The position numbers were made by a program, and so were the translations under genes. From an uncultured Arenimonas sp. (lineage in GTDB: Bacteria > Pseudomonadota > Gammaproteobacteria > Xanthomonadales > Xanthomonadaceae): 18,478 bases of DNA. Under the pieces are notes generated by a model, which was not told the DNA's origin, did not search any database, and was given only the letters and a program-made list of their open reading frames with translations. Below are positions 8,144 to 14,990 of the stretch, in pieces. Within the stretch, counting starts at the first letter, position 1. Every line of letters starts with the position of its first letter. The stretch covers positions 1 to 18,478 of the forward strand of contig CAMLKR010000030.1 of assembly GCA_946480565.1 (NCBI GenBank), written 5' to 3'.

Positions 8144-10735
8144 ATGGACCCCGAACGCCCGCGCACCGACCCCGCCGAGGCCGACGCCAGCACCGCGCGG
8201 CGCGCGCGCGAAGACGCTCTGGTCGCCCGTCTCGAGCAGGCGCTGGAGGACCCGGCCGCCGCCGACCCGGCGCTGCTGTCGGAACTGCTGGCCTGCGTGC
8301 GCGGGCTGCAGCGCGAAACCGAAAGCCTGCGCCGGCGCTACAGCGCGCTGTTTGACGCCGTGCCCGACCCGGTCAGCATCATCGACCCCGACGGCCGCAT
8401 CCTCGACCTCAACCGCGCGGGCGAGAACGCCTACCGGCGGCCGCGCGAGGAGATCGTCGGCAAGCTGGTGCACGTGCTAAACCCCGACCTGCCGCGCGAC
8501 CACATGGGCCCGGTGCTCGACGCCCTGGCCCGCGACGAGACCTACGTGGTCGAGGTCAACAACATGCGCGGCGACGGCACCCGCTTCCCGGTGGAGGTGC
8601 ATTCGGCGACCTTCCAGGACGGCCCGCACAAGCACGTGATCGCGGTGGCGCGCGACCTGACCCGGCGCCGCGAGGCCGAACTCAACTACCACGCCCTGCT
8701 GGTCGCGATCGACAAGGGCGTGCTGTTCCAGGCCGAGGACGGCCGCGTGCTGTCGGCCAACGCCGCCGCCTTCCGTATCCTGGGGCTGGACGAGGGCCAG
8801 GACATCGTCAGCGCGCTGCGCTGGGAGGACTGGCTGGTCATCGACCATCGCGGTTATCCGCTGGGTTTCCGCGAGATGCCGCCGCTGCGGGCGCTGGGCT
8901 CGGGCCAGATCGTCGAAAGCACCCTGCTCGGCCTCTACCACCACCGCCGCAAGCAGCTGACCTGGGTGTCGGCGACCTCGGTGCCGCAGTTCCGGCCCGG
9001 CGCCGACCGGCCGCACCAGGTGATCACGCTGTTCTCGGACGTCACCGAGCTCAAGCGCGACAGCGCGCTGTTCCTGCGCGCGCAGGCGCTGGCGCGCATC
9101 GGCGGCTGGGAATGGGACGGCGGCCGCAACCGCCTGTACCTGACCGACGAGGCCCTGCGCATCATCGGCCGCCGCGACGACCCACCGCGCACCCTGGCCA
9201 GCGTGCTGACCCACATCGCCGCCGCCGACCGGCCGCAGGTGGAGGACGCGATCGAGAGCGTGATCCGCGACGGCGGCGGCTTCGACCTGGAGGTGCAGGT
9301 CGTGCGCCCGGACGGCCAGAGCCACTGGGCCCGGCTGATCGGCCAGGCCGAGGGCCGGGCGCCGATGAATGCGCGGCTCACCGGCACCCTGCAGGACATC
9401 ACCCAGCGCCGCCAGATCGAAGAGGCGCTGCGCAGCCAGGCGCGCACCGACCCGCTCACCGGCCTGTTCAACCGCGACGGCATCCTGACCGAACTCGAGC
9501 GCCGTATCGGCGGCGAGAAACCCGGCACCACCGTGGTCTACATCGACCTGGACCGATTCAAGCTGGTCAACGACCTGCTGGGCCACGCCGCCGGCGACCA
9601 CCTGCTGGTGAACGCCGCGCGCCGGCTCGAACGCTGCGTCGGCGACGCCGGCGTGCTGGCCCGTTTCGGCGGCGACGAATTCCTGGTGCTGGCCGACACC
9701 GAACACGACCCGGACGAAGCCGAAGCCCTGGCCGAACGCATCACCCGCGCCTTCGGCGACAGCTTCCGCTACGCCGGCGAGGAATTCACCATCACCACCA
9801 GCGTGGGCCTGGCCCGGCATCCGGAACACGGCAAGACCGTGCAGCAGCTGGTGAACAACGCCGACGCCGCGATGTACGACGCCAAGCGCCGCGGCCGCAA
9901 CACCTGGCAGCTGTTCAACCCGGACCTGGCCCGGCAGCAGCACGACCGGGTGCAGATCGAAGCCCAGCTGCGGCGTGCGCTCGACAACCAGGAGTTCCGA
10001 CTGGTCTACCAGCCGCTGGTGGCGCTGAGCGACGGCAAGGTGCGCACCGCCGAGGCGCTGATCCGCTGGCGCAGCCCGGCCCTGGGCGAGATGCGCCCCG
10101 ACCACTTCATCAGCCACGCCGAGACCACCGGCGACATCGTCCGCATCGGCGCTTGGGTGATCGAGGCGGCCTGCCGGCAGATGGCGGCCTGGCGCGCCGA
10201 GGGCTTCGCGCTGGAGCGCATCGCGGTGAACATCTCCTACCGCCAGTTCCTGACCGAGGACCTGCCCCAGATCATCGCCGACGCCCTGGCCGAACACGGC
10301 CTGCCGGGGTCTGCCCTGGAGCTGGAGTTCACCGAACGCGTGCTGATCGAGGACGCCCCCGACACCCTGCACACCTTCGAGGCCCTGCGCGCCCTGGGCG
10401 TGGTGCTGACCATCGACGATTTCGGCGAAGGCTACAGCGCGCTCAACTACCTGCGCCGGCTGCCGATCCACGGCCTGAAGCTGGCCCAGAGTTTCCTGCA
10501 GGGCGTGCCCGGCAACGAATCGGACGTCGCGATCTGCCAGGCGGTGGCCGGCATCGCCCGCAGCCTGGGCCTGGACGTGGTGGCCGAGGGCGTGGAAAGC
10601 CCGGCCCAGCGCGACTTCCTGCTGGGGCTGGGCATCCGCACCGGCCAGGGATTCCTGTTCAGCCCGGCCCTGGAGCCGGAGAATTTCGCCGCCTTCCTGC
10701 GCCAGACCGGCCTGCATACCCCGCCCCGCCCATGA
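8144..10735 (+). CDS. PAS-PAS-PAS-GGDEF-EAL cyclic-di-GMP regulator
   Basis: 863 residues with no membrane segment. A helical N-terminus (~1-60) leads into three PAS-like domains (~62-175, 178-300, 305-425), the first opening YSALFDAVPDPVSIID. The GGDEF domain (~430-592) has an intact active site, RFGGDEF (509-513), so diguanylate cyclase activity is possible. The product-inhibition RxxD site five residues before it is absent. The EAL domain (~610-855) has EAL (637-639), NISYRQF, LEFTER, paired Asp758-Asp759, Lys779 and AEGVE, so most metal/catalytic residues are present. Two changes stand out: FGEGYS replaces the usual FGTGYS in loop 6, and the Asp of the LKID block is Ala781 (LKLAQSF). The protein may sense a ligand or redox state through its PAS domains and tune c-di-GMP. 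Its stop overlaps the GNAT start by 4 bp (ATGA). Confidence 0.92.
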   Translation: MDPERPRTDPAEADASTARRAREDALVARLEQALEDPAAADPALLSELLACVRGLQRETESLRRRYSALFDAVPDPVSIIDPDGRILDLNRAGENAYRRPREEIVGKLVHVLNPDLPRDHMGPVLDALARDETYVVEVNNMRGDGTRFPVEVHSATFQDGPHKHVIAVARDLTRRREAELNYHALLVAIDKGVLFQAEDGRVLSANAAAFRILGLDEGQDIVSALRWEDWLVIDHRGYPLGFREMPPLRALGSGQIVESTLLGLYHHRRKQLTWVSATSVPQFRPGADRPHQVITLFSDVTELKRDSALFLRAQALARIGGWEWDGGRNRLYLTDEALRIIGRRDDPPRTLASVLTHIAAADRPQVEDAIESVIRDGGGFDLEVQVVRPDGQSHWARLIGQAEGRAPMNARLTGTLQDITQRRQIEEALRSQARTDPLTGLFNRDGILTELERRIGGEKPGTTVVYIDLDRFKLVNDLLGHAAGDHLLVNAARRLERCVGDAGVLARFGGDEFLVLADTEHDPDEAEALAERITRAFGDSFRYAGEEFTITTSVGLARHPEHGKTVQQLVNNADAAMYDAKRRGRNTWQLFNPDLARQQHDRVQIEAQLRRALDNQEFRLVYQPLVALSDGKVRTAEALIRWRSPALGEMRPDHFISHAETTGDIVRIGAWVIEAACRQMAAWRAEGFALERIAVNISYRQFLTEDLPQIIADALAEHGLPGSALELEFTERVLIEDAPDTLHTFEALRALGVVLTIDDFGEGYSALNYLRRLPIHGLKLAQSFLQGVPGNESDVAICQAVAGIARSLGLDVVAEGVESPAQRDFLLGLGIRTGQGFLFSPALEPENFAAFLRQTGLHTPPRP

Positions 10736-11214
10736 ACGTCCTCATCCGCCCCATCACCCCCGCCGACGACGCCACCGTCGCCGCCATCATCCGCAGCGTG
10801 ATGCCCGAGTTCGGCGCCAGCGGCCCCGGCTTCGCGATCCACGACCCCGAGGTCTCGGCCATGTGCGCGGCCTACGACCGCCCGGGCGCGGCGTATTTCG
10901 TCATCGAGGACGCCGGCGTGGTGCGCGGCGGCGGCGGCGTGGCGCCGCTGGACGGGGGCCCGGACGGGGTCTGCGAGCTGCGCAAGATGTATTTCCTGCC
11001 CGAGCTGCGCGGCCGCGGCGCCGGCGCGGCCCTGATGGCCCGGTGCCTGGATGCGGCCCGCCGGCTGGGCCACCGCCAGGTCTACCTGGAGACCCTGCGC
11101 GGCATGGACGCGGCCCAGACGCTCTACGAGCGCACCGGCTTCCGCCGCCTGGACGGACCGATGGGCGCAACCGGGCATTTCGGCTGCAACCGGTTCTACC
11201 TGCTCGACCTGTGA
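10732..11214 (+). CDS. GNAT-family N-acetyltransferase
   Basis: 160 residues, one GNAT domain. The acetyl-CoA pyrophosphate loop is RGRGAGAALM (93-102, the R/Q-x-x-G-x-G/A motif). The preceding strand is ELRKMYFLPELRG, and the C-terminal strand with the typical LYERTGF is at 131-137. The substrate is not evident. The start overlaps the GGDEF-EAL stop by 4 bp, so the two are translationally linked and probably coexpressed; whether the enzyme acts on that protein, or on any protein, cannot be told. The ATG at 10732 begins at the first conserved strand (VLIRPITPADD), with the ribosome-binding region inside the upstream gene. Confidence 0.88.
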   Translation: MNVLIRPITPADDATVAAIIRSVMPEFGASGPGFAIHDPEVSAMCAAYDRPGAAYFVIEDAGVVRGGGGVAPLDGGPDGVCELRKMYFLPELRGRGAGAALMARCLDAARRLGHRQVYLETLRGMDAAQTLYERTGFRRLDGPMGATGHFGCNRFYLLDL

Positions 11215-11222
11215 CGATGCAT

Positions 11223-11228
11223 TAGAAT
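11223..11228 (+). promoter_or_regulatory. Candidate -10 box for the SDR-efpL unit
   Basis: TAGAAT at 11223-11228 (5 of 6 matches to TATAAT) lies in the 42-bp gap after the GNAT gene and 28 bp before the SDR start. A convincing -35 hexamer is not visible. GCGGGA, 8 nt before the ATG, is the likely ribosome-binding site. Confidence 0.4.
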
Positions 11229-11256
11229 TGCCGCCTTTCCAGAAGCGGGAATCCCC

Positions 11257-12027
11257 ATGCAGATCCAGGACATCCGCGCCGTCGTCACCGGCGGCGTTTC
11301 CGGCCTCGGCCTGGCCGTGGCCCGGCGCATCGTCGCCGACGGCGGCAAGGTGGCGCTGTTCGACCTCAACGACGACAAGGGCGCGGCGGCGGTCGCCGAG
11401 CTGGGCGCCGGCAACGCCCGGTACCTGCGCGTGGACGTCAGCGACGAGGCCGCCGTGGTGGCCAACATCGCCGCCGCGCGCGACTTCCTTGGTGGCCTGA
11501 ACGCGGCGATCAACTGCGCCGGCATCCTGGGCGCCGGCCGCGTGCTGGGCAAGGACGCGCCGATGCCGCTGAAGAACTTCAGCACCACGGTCATGGTGAA
11601 CCTGGTCGGCAGCTTCAACGTCGCCAAGGCCGCGGCCGACGTGATGCAGCACAACGCCGCCGGCGAAGACGGCGAGCGCGGCGTGATCGTCAACACCGCG
11701 TCCGTCGCCGCCTACGAAGGCCAGATCGGCCAGGCCGCGTACTCGGCCTCCAAGGGCGGCGTGGTCGCGATGACCCTGCCGATGGCGCGCGAGCTGGCGC
11801 GTTTCGGCATCCGCGTGAACACGGTGGCGCCGGGCATCTTCTGGACGCCGATGGTGGACGGCATGCCCGAAGCCGTGCAGCAATCGCTCAGCGCGTCCAT
11901 CCCCTTCCCCTCGCGCCTGGGCCGGCCCGAGGAGTTCGCCGACCTGGTCGCCTACATCCTGGGCAACCGCTACCTCAACGGCGAAACCATCCGCCTCGAC
12001 GGCGCCGTGCGCCTCGCCCCCAAGTGA
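11257..12027 (+). CDS. SDR dehydrogenase, 3-hydroxyacyl-CoA / 2-methyl-3-hydroxybutyryl-CoA type
   Basis: 256-residue classical short-chain dehydrogenase. The NAD-binding loop is TGGVSGLG (11-18), followed by an acidic strand end (LFDLND, Asp36) favouring NAD over NADP and NCAG (86-89). The catalytic set is Asn115, Ser149, Tyr162 and Lys166 (YSASK). Overall it resembles type-2 3-hydroxyacyl-CoA dehydrogenase (HSD17B10/FadB2-like), including the insert around residues 92-108 and APGIFWTPM after the active site. That group oxidises 2-methyl-3-hydroxybutyryl-CoA in isoleucine breakdown and short-chain 3-hydroxyacyl-CoAs, which fits the neighbouring leucine genes and thiolase. Exact substrate is inferred. 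efpL starts 19 bp after its stop, so the two are probably cotranscribed. Confidence 0.88.
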   Translation: MQIQDIRAVVTGGVSGLGLAVARRIVADGGKVALFDLNDDKGAAAVAELGAGNARYLRVDVSDEAAVVANIAAARDFLGGLNAAINCAGILGAGRVLGKDAPMPLKNFSTTVMVNLVGSFNVAKAAADVMQHNAAGEDGERGVIVNTASVAAYEGQIGQAAYSASKGGVVAMTLPMARELARFGIRVNTVAPGIFWTPMVDGMPEAVQQSLSASIPFPSRLGRPEEFADLVAYILGNRYLNGETIRLDGAVRLAPK

Positions 12028-12046
12028 TTTTCAACGAGATCCTTCC

Positions 12047-12610
12047 ATGAAAGCTGGCGACATCAAGAAAGGCAACGTCATCGAGCACAACGGCACCGTC
12101 TACCAGGTGCGCGACATCGAGCGCAGCTCGCCCCAGGGCCGCGGCGGCAACGTCAAGTTCCGCTTCACCCTGTACAGCGTACCGGGCGGCGTGAAGTTCG
12201 ACCTCAGCTGCGGCGCCGACGACGAACTGCGCGAAGTGGAGCTGAGCCGCCGCGCCAGCACCTTCAGCTACAAGGACGGCGAGGCCTTCGTGTTCATGGA
12301 CGACGAGGACTACACGCCCTACCAGCTCGATGCCGACGTGGTGGGCGACGCCGCCGGCTACATCACCGACGGCCTGGCCGGCTGCTACGTGCAGCTGATC
12401 GAGGACGCGCCGGTGGCCGTGCAGCTGCCGCCGACCGTGGTGCTGGAAGTGGTCGACACCCCGCCGGAGCTCAAGGGCGGCACCGCCACCAAGCGCCCGA
12501 AGCCGGCCAAGCTCAACACCGGCCTGGAGATCATGGTGCCGGAGTACATCGTCAACGGCGAGAAGATCCACGTCTCCACGACGACCGGCGAGTTCAATGG
12601 TCGAGCCTGA
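12047..12610 (+). CDS. efpL: Elongation factor P-like protein EfpL (YeiP)
   Basis: 187 residues in the three-domain EF-P layout: KOW-like domain I (~1-65), OB domain II (~66-128) and domain III (~130-187). The signature [20 protein letters not shown] and C-terminal [20 protein letters not shown] match E. coli YeiP more closely than EF-P. The loop that in EF-P carries the modified Lys is longer here and reads SSPQGRGGN with Arg32 at the tip, the EfpL pattern (E. coli SPTARGAAT, Arg33). EfpL is known to rescue ribosomes stalled at proline-rich motifs without the EF-P lysine modification. It is downstream of the SDR with a 19-bp spacer and the RBS-like GAGATCC. Its stop codon (12608-12610) lies inside the left arm of a long palindrome. 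Confidence 0.93.
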   Translation: MKAGDIKKGNVIEHNGTVYQVRDIERSSPQGRGGNVKFRFTLYSVPGGVKFDLSCGADDELREVELSRRASTFSYKDGEAFVFMDDEDYTPYQLDADVVGDAAGYITDGLAGCYVQLIEDAPVAVQLPPTVVLEVVDTPPELKGGTATKRPKPAKLNTGLEIMVPEYIVNGEKIHVSTTTGEFNGRA

Positions 12611-12652
12611 GCCGCTTACGACAGTCCAGTGGACTGTCGTGGCTCAGGCTCG
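12602..12652. repeat. Long palindrome at the efpL 3' end
   Basis: Two nested perfect arms: outer CGAGCCTGAGCC (12602-12613) with GGCTCAGGCTCG (12641-12652), inner ACGACAGTCCA (12618-12628) with TGGACTGTCGT (12630-12640). A one-base centre and a 4-nt one-sided bulge (GCTT, 12614-12617) complete it, giving 23 paired positions. It begins within the efpL coding region. There is no T-tract, so if it ends transcription it is not by the standard intrinsic mechanism; it could be a REP-type element or an mRNA 3' stabiliser. Confidence 0.85.
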
Positions 12653-12753
12653 GGTGAGCCACGGATGGCGAACGGCAGCGCGCCAGGGATGGCTGCTTGC
12701 CCAGCCCCTGCGCTTGCCTAGCCGCCCGCGCTCGCATGGCCCCTGCGCCTGAC
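12653..12753. repeat. Noncoding tail with short direct repeats
   Basis: This spacer between efpL and the convergent NUDIX gene holds two near-identical 11-mers, CCACGGATGGC (12659-12669) and CCAGGGATGGC (12683-12693), 24 bp apart with one mismatch. They follow directly on the palindrome and look like part of the same repeat module. No supported gene is present; frames crossing it lack ribosome-binding sites and family similarity. Confidence 0.5.
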
Positions 12754-13353
12754 TCAGCCCCAGGCTGCCCGCAACCATCTCTCCGCCATCCGCCGCATCG
12801 ACGCATCCGCCGCCGGGTCCGCGGCGATCTCCGCCACCGGCTTCCACGCCAGCTCCAGCGACTCCTCGCTCACCGCGAAGTCCTCGCGGCCCGTGGCGCG
12901 CACCACGAAGCGCACGTCGTAATGCCAGTGCTCCGGGTCCGCGCCGCGGGCCGGGATCGCGTGCCGGTCGAGGTCGAAGATGCCGCCCTCGACCACCAGG
13001 TCGTTCAGCCCCGACTCCTCCTCCGCCTCCCGCAGCGCCACCCGGGCCAGGTCGGCGTCGCCGTCGGCATGGCCGCCCAGCTGCAGCCAGCGGCCCAGCT
13101 TGCGGTGGTGGGTCAGCAGCACGCGCTGGCCGTCGGCGCTGACCAGCCAGGCCGAGCCGGTGAAATGGCCGGGCGGATGCCGGCGTTCGAACACATCGGG
13201 TGAAGACGCGAGGAAGCGCGTGAAGAGCGCGGCATCCGCGGCCTGCTCGGGGTGCTCGGCCAGGTAGCGGTCCAGGGCGTGGCTCAGGCTGAAGGCGTCG
13301 GCAGGCATGTCGGCAGGGGCAGCGAAGGGGCCGTAGTTTAAGGCCGCGACCAT
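12754..13353 (-). CDS. NUDIX hydrolase
   Basis: 199 residues with a NUDIX domain over ~65-185. The NUDIX box spans Gly94-Leu116 and ends REAEEESGL, keeping the metal-binding Arg108-Glu109 and Glu112-Glu113 positions. The first Glu of the consensus (GX5E) is Ala100, within GGHADGDAD, a variant seen in a sizeable group of family members. The N-terminal ~60 residues form a helical extension outside the core. Such enzymes cleave nucleoside diphosphates linked to another moiety; the substrate here is unknown. It is convergent with efpL and divergent from the permease. The ATG at 13353 has GGAG unusually close upstream, so the start could be a few codons further in. Confidence 0.85.
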   Translation of the reverse strand: MVAALNYGPFAAPADMPADAFSLSHALDRYLAEHPEQAADAALFTRFLASSPDVFERRHPPGHFTGSAWLVSADGQRVLLTHHRKLGRWLQLGGHADGDADLARVALREAEEESGLNDLVVEGGIFDLDRHAIPARGADPEHWHYDVRFVVRATGREDFAVSEESLELAWKPVAEIAADPAADASMRRMAERWLRAAWG

Positions 13354-13487
13354 GACTCCGGCTGGCTTGTGGCCCCCGGCGGGCTGGGCTAAGGTTACCC
13401 GCCGCCCGCGACCCTCCGGTCGTGGCCAATACAGGCCCTCCGCTCCGTCGGCGGGCCCAGAACAATGCGATCCAGGGGAGTTCCCAG
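13354..13487. promoter_or_regulatory. Divergent NUDIX/permease promoter region
   Basis: This 134-bp gap serves two divergent genes. For the permease, TTGTGG (13367-13372) and TAAGGT (13390-13395) have an ideal 17-bp spacing but only three matches each, so they are a modest candidate. AGGGGAG at 13474-13480, 7 nt before the permease ATG, is one of the best Shine-Dalgarno sites in the window and fixes that start. Confidence 0.4.
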
Positions 13488-14975
13488 ATGCTTTTCCAGC
13501 GCGTCAAGTCGCTAGACCAGATCCTTGCCACCGCCGAAAAGAAGAGCCTGAAGCGTCAGCTCGGACCGGTCCAGCTCACCCTGCTGGGCGTCGGCGCCAT
13601 CATCGGCACCGGCATCTTCGTGCTCACCGCCGAAGCCGGCCAGAAGGCCGGTCCGGCGATGATGATCGCCTTCGTCATCGCCGCCATCGTCTGCGCGCTG
13701 GCCGCCCTGGCCTATGCCGAACTGGCGTCGATGGTGCCGGTCTCCGGCTCCGCCTACACCTACACCTACGGCGTGCTCGGCGAAGGCCTGGCCTGGATCG
13801 TCGGCTGGGCCCTGGTGCTCGAATACGCGGTCGCCGCGGGCGCGGTCTCGGTCGGCTGGTCCGGCTACATGAACGGCCTGCTGATCAGCGCCGGCATCCC
13901 CTTGCCAGAATTCCTGCGGACCGGGCCCTGGGACGGCGGCACCTTCAACCTGCTCGCCTTCCTGATCGCGCTGGCCGTCACCCTGCTGCTCGTGATCGGC
14001 ACGTCCAAGAGCGCCAAGGTGAACTCGATCCTGGTCGCCATCAAGGTGATCGCGCTCACCGCCTTCATCATCATCGCCTTCCCGGCGGTCAAGGACCCGA
14101 ACTTCGAGCCCTTCATGCCGACCGGCTGGGGCAGCCCGATGGGCGGCATCGGCGTGCTGGGCGCCGCGGCTTCGATCTTCTTCGCCTACGTCGGCTTCGA
14201 CGCGGTGTCCACCGCCGCCGAGGAAACCCGCAACCCGAACCGCAACATCCCGATCGGCCTGATCGGCTCGCTCGGCATCTGCACCATTTTCTACCTGCTG
14301 GTCGGCTACGCCGCGGTGGGTTCGGTCGGTTCGCAGCCGATGCTCGACGCCAACGGCGTGGCCATGCTGCCCGGCAGCGCTGAACTGGCCGCCGCCTGCA
14401 AAGGCTCGGAAGAGCTGGTCTGCAGCAAGGAGCCGCTGGCCCACGTGCTGCGCCTGCTGGGCTTCGAGTGGTGGGGCAATGCCATCGGCATCGCCGCCGC
14501 GCTGGCCCTGCCCTCGGTCATCCTGATGATGCTGTTCGGCCAGACCCGCATCTTCTTCACGATGTCGCGCGACGGCCTGCTGCCGGACGTGCTGTCGAAG
14601 ATCCATCCGAAGTTCCACACCCCGCACATCATCACCCTGATCACCGGCATCGCGGTGTCGCTGTTCGCGGCGATGTTCCCGGTGGGCGTGCTGGCCGACA
14701 TCTCCAACTCCGGCACGCTGTTCGCGTTCCTGATGGTGGCCGTCGGCGTGATGATCCTGCGCAAGACCCAGCCCAACCGCCCGCGTCCCTTCCGCACGCC
14801 GATGGTCTGGCTGGTCTGCCCGCTGGCGATCGCCGGCACCCTGCTGCTGTTCTTCAACCTCTCGACCTATACCCTGTCGATGTTCCTGGGCTGGTCGGTG
14901 ATCGGCATCATCTTCTACTACGCCTACGGATACCGCCGCAGCCACCTGGCGAACGGCACCGAATCCCCGAACTGA
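13488..14975 (+). CDS. Amino acid permease, APC superfamily (CAT/YfnA type)
   Basis: 495 residues, an integral inner-membrane transporter with about 12 hydrophobic helices. TM1 carries the APC signature GVGAIIGTGIFVL (~34-46), whose unwound Gly-rich segment binds the substrate carboxyl and amino groups. TM2-3 contains YAELASMVPVSGSAYTY, and TM6 contains FFAYVGFDAVSTAAEE, as in cationic amino-acid transporter (CAT) relatives such as YfnA and GkApcT. A loop with two Cys (AAACKGSEELVCSK) in the TM7-8 region may be extracytoplasmic. The ATG at 13488 is chosen for the strong Shine-Dalgarno site; the frame extends back to 13422 without support. Substrate is probably an amino acid taken up with protons, but which one cannot be stated. 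The AdiC-like gene starts 15 bp downstream, so the two form an operon. Confidence 0.9.
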   Translation: MLFQRVKSLDQILATAEKKSLKRQLGPVQLTLLGVGAIIGTGIFVLTAEAGQKAGPAMMIAFVIAAIVCALAALAYAELASMVPVSGSAYTYTYGVLGEGLAWIVGWALVLEYAVAAGAVSVGWSGYMNGLLISAGIPLPEFLRTGPWDGGTFNLLAFLIALAVTLLLVIGTSKSAKVNSILVAIKVIALTAFIIIAFPAVKDPNFEPFMPTGWGSPMGGIGVLGAAASIFFAYVGFDAVSTAAEETRNPNRNIPIGLIGSLGICTIFYLLVGYAAVGSVGSQPMLDANGVAMLPGSAELAAACKGSEELVCSKEPLAHVLRLLGFEWWGNAIGIAAALALPSVILMMLFGQTRIFFTMSRDGLLPDVLSKIHPKFHTPHIITLITGIAVSLFAAMFPVGVLADISNSGTLFAFLMVAVGVMILRKTQPNRPRPFRTPMVWLVCPLAIAGTLLLFFNLSTYTLSMFLGWSVIGIIFYYAYGYRRSHLANGTESPN

Positions 14976-14990
14976 CGGGGAATCCGGCGC

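Noticed and set aside
8477..10717. 746-residue open frame on the minus strand, antisense to the GGDEF-EAL gene
   Set aside because: It is a composition shadow. The plus strand encodes intact PAS, GGDEF and EAL motifs over the same bases.
13422..13487. N-terminal extension of the CAT permease to a GTG at 13422
   Set aside because: A strong AGGGGAG site at 13474-13480 precedes the ATG at 13488, and the extension is not membrane-like.
12644..13531. 295-residue minus-strand frame overlapping the NUDIX gene
   Set aside because: Arg/Gly/Pro-rich without motifs; the overlapping frame 12754-13353 contains the NUDIX box.
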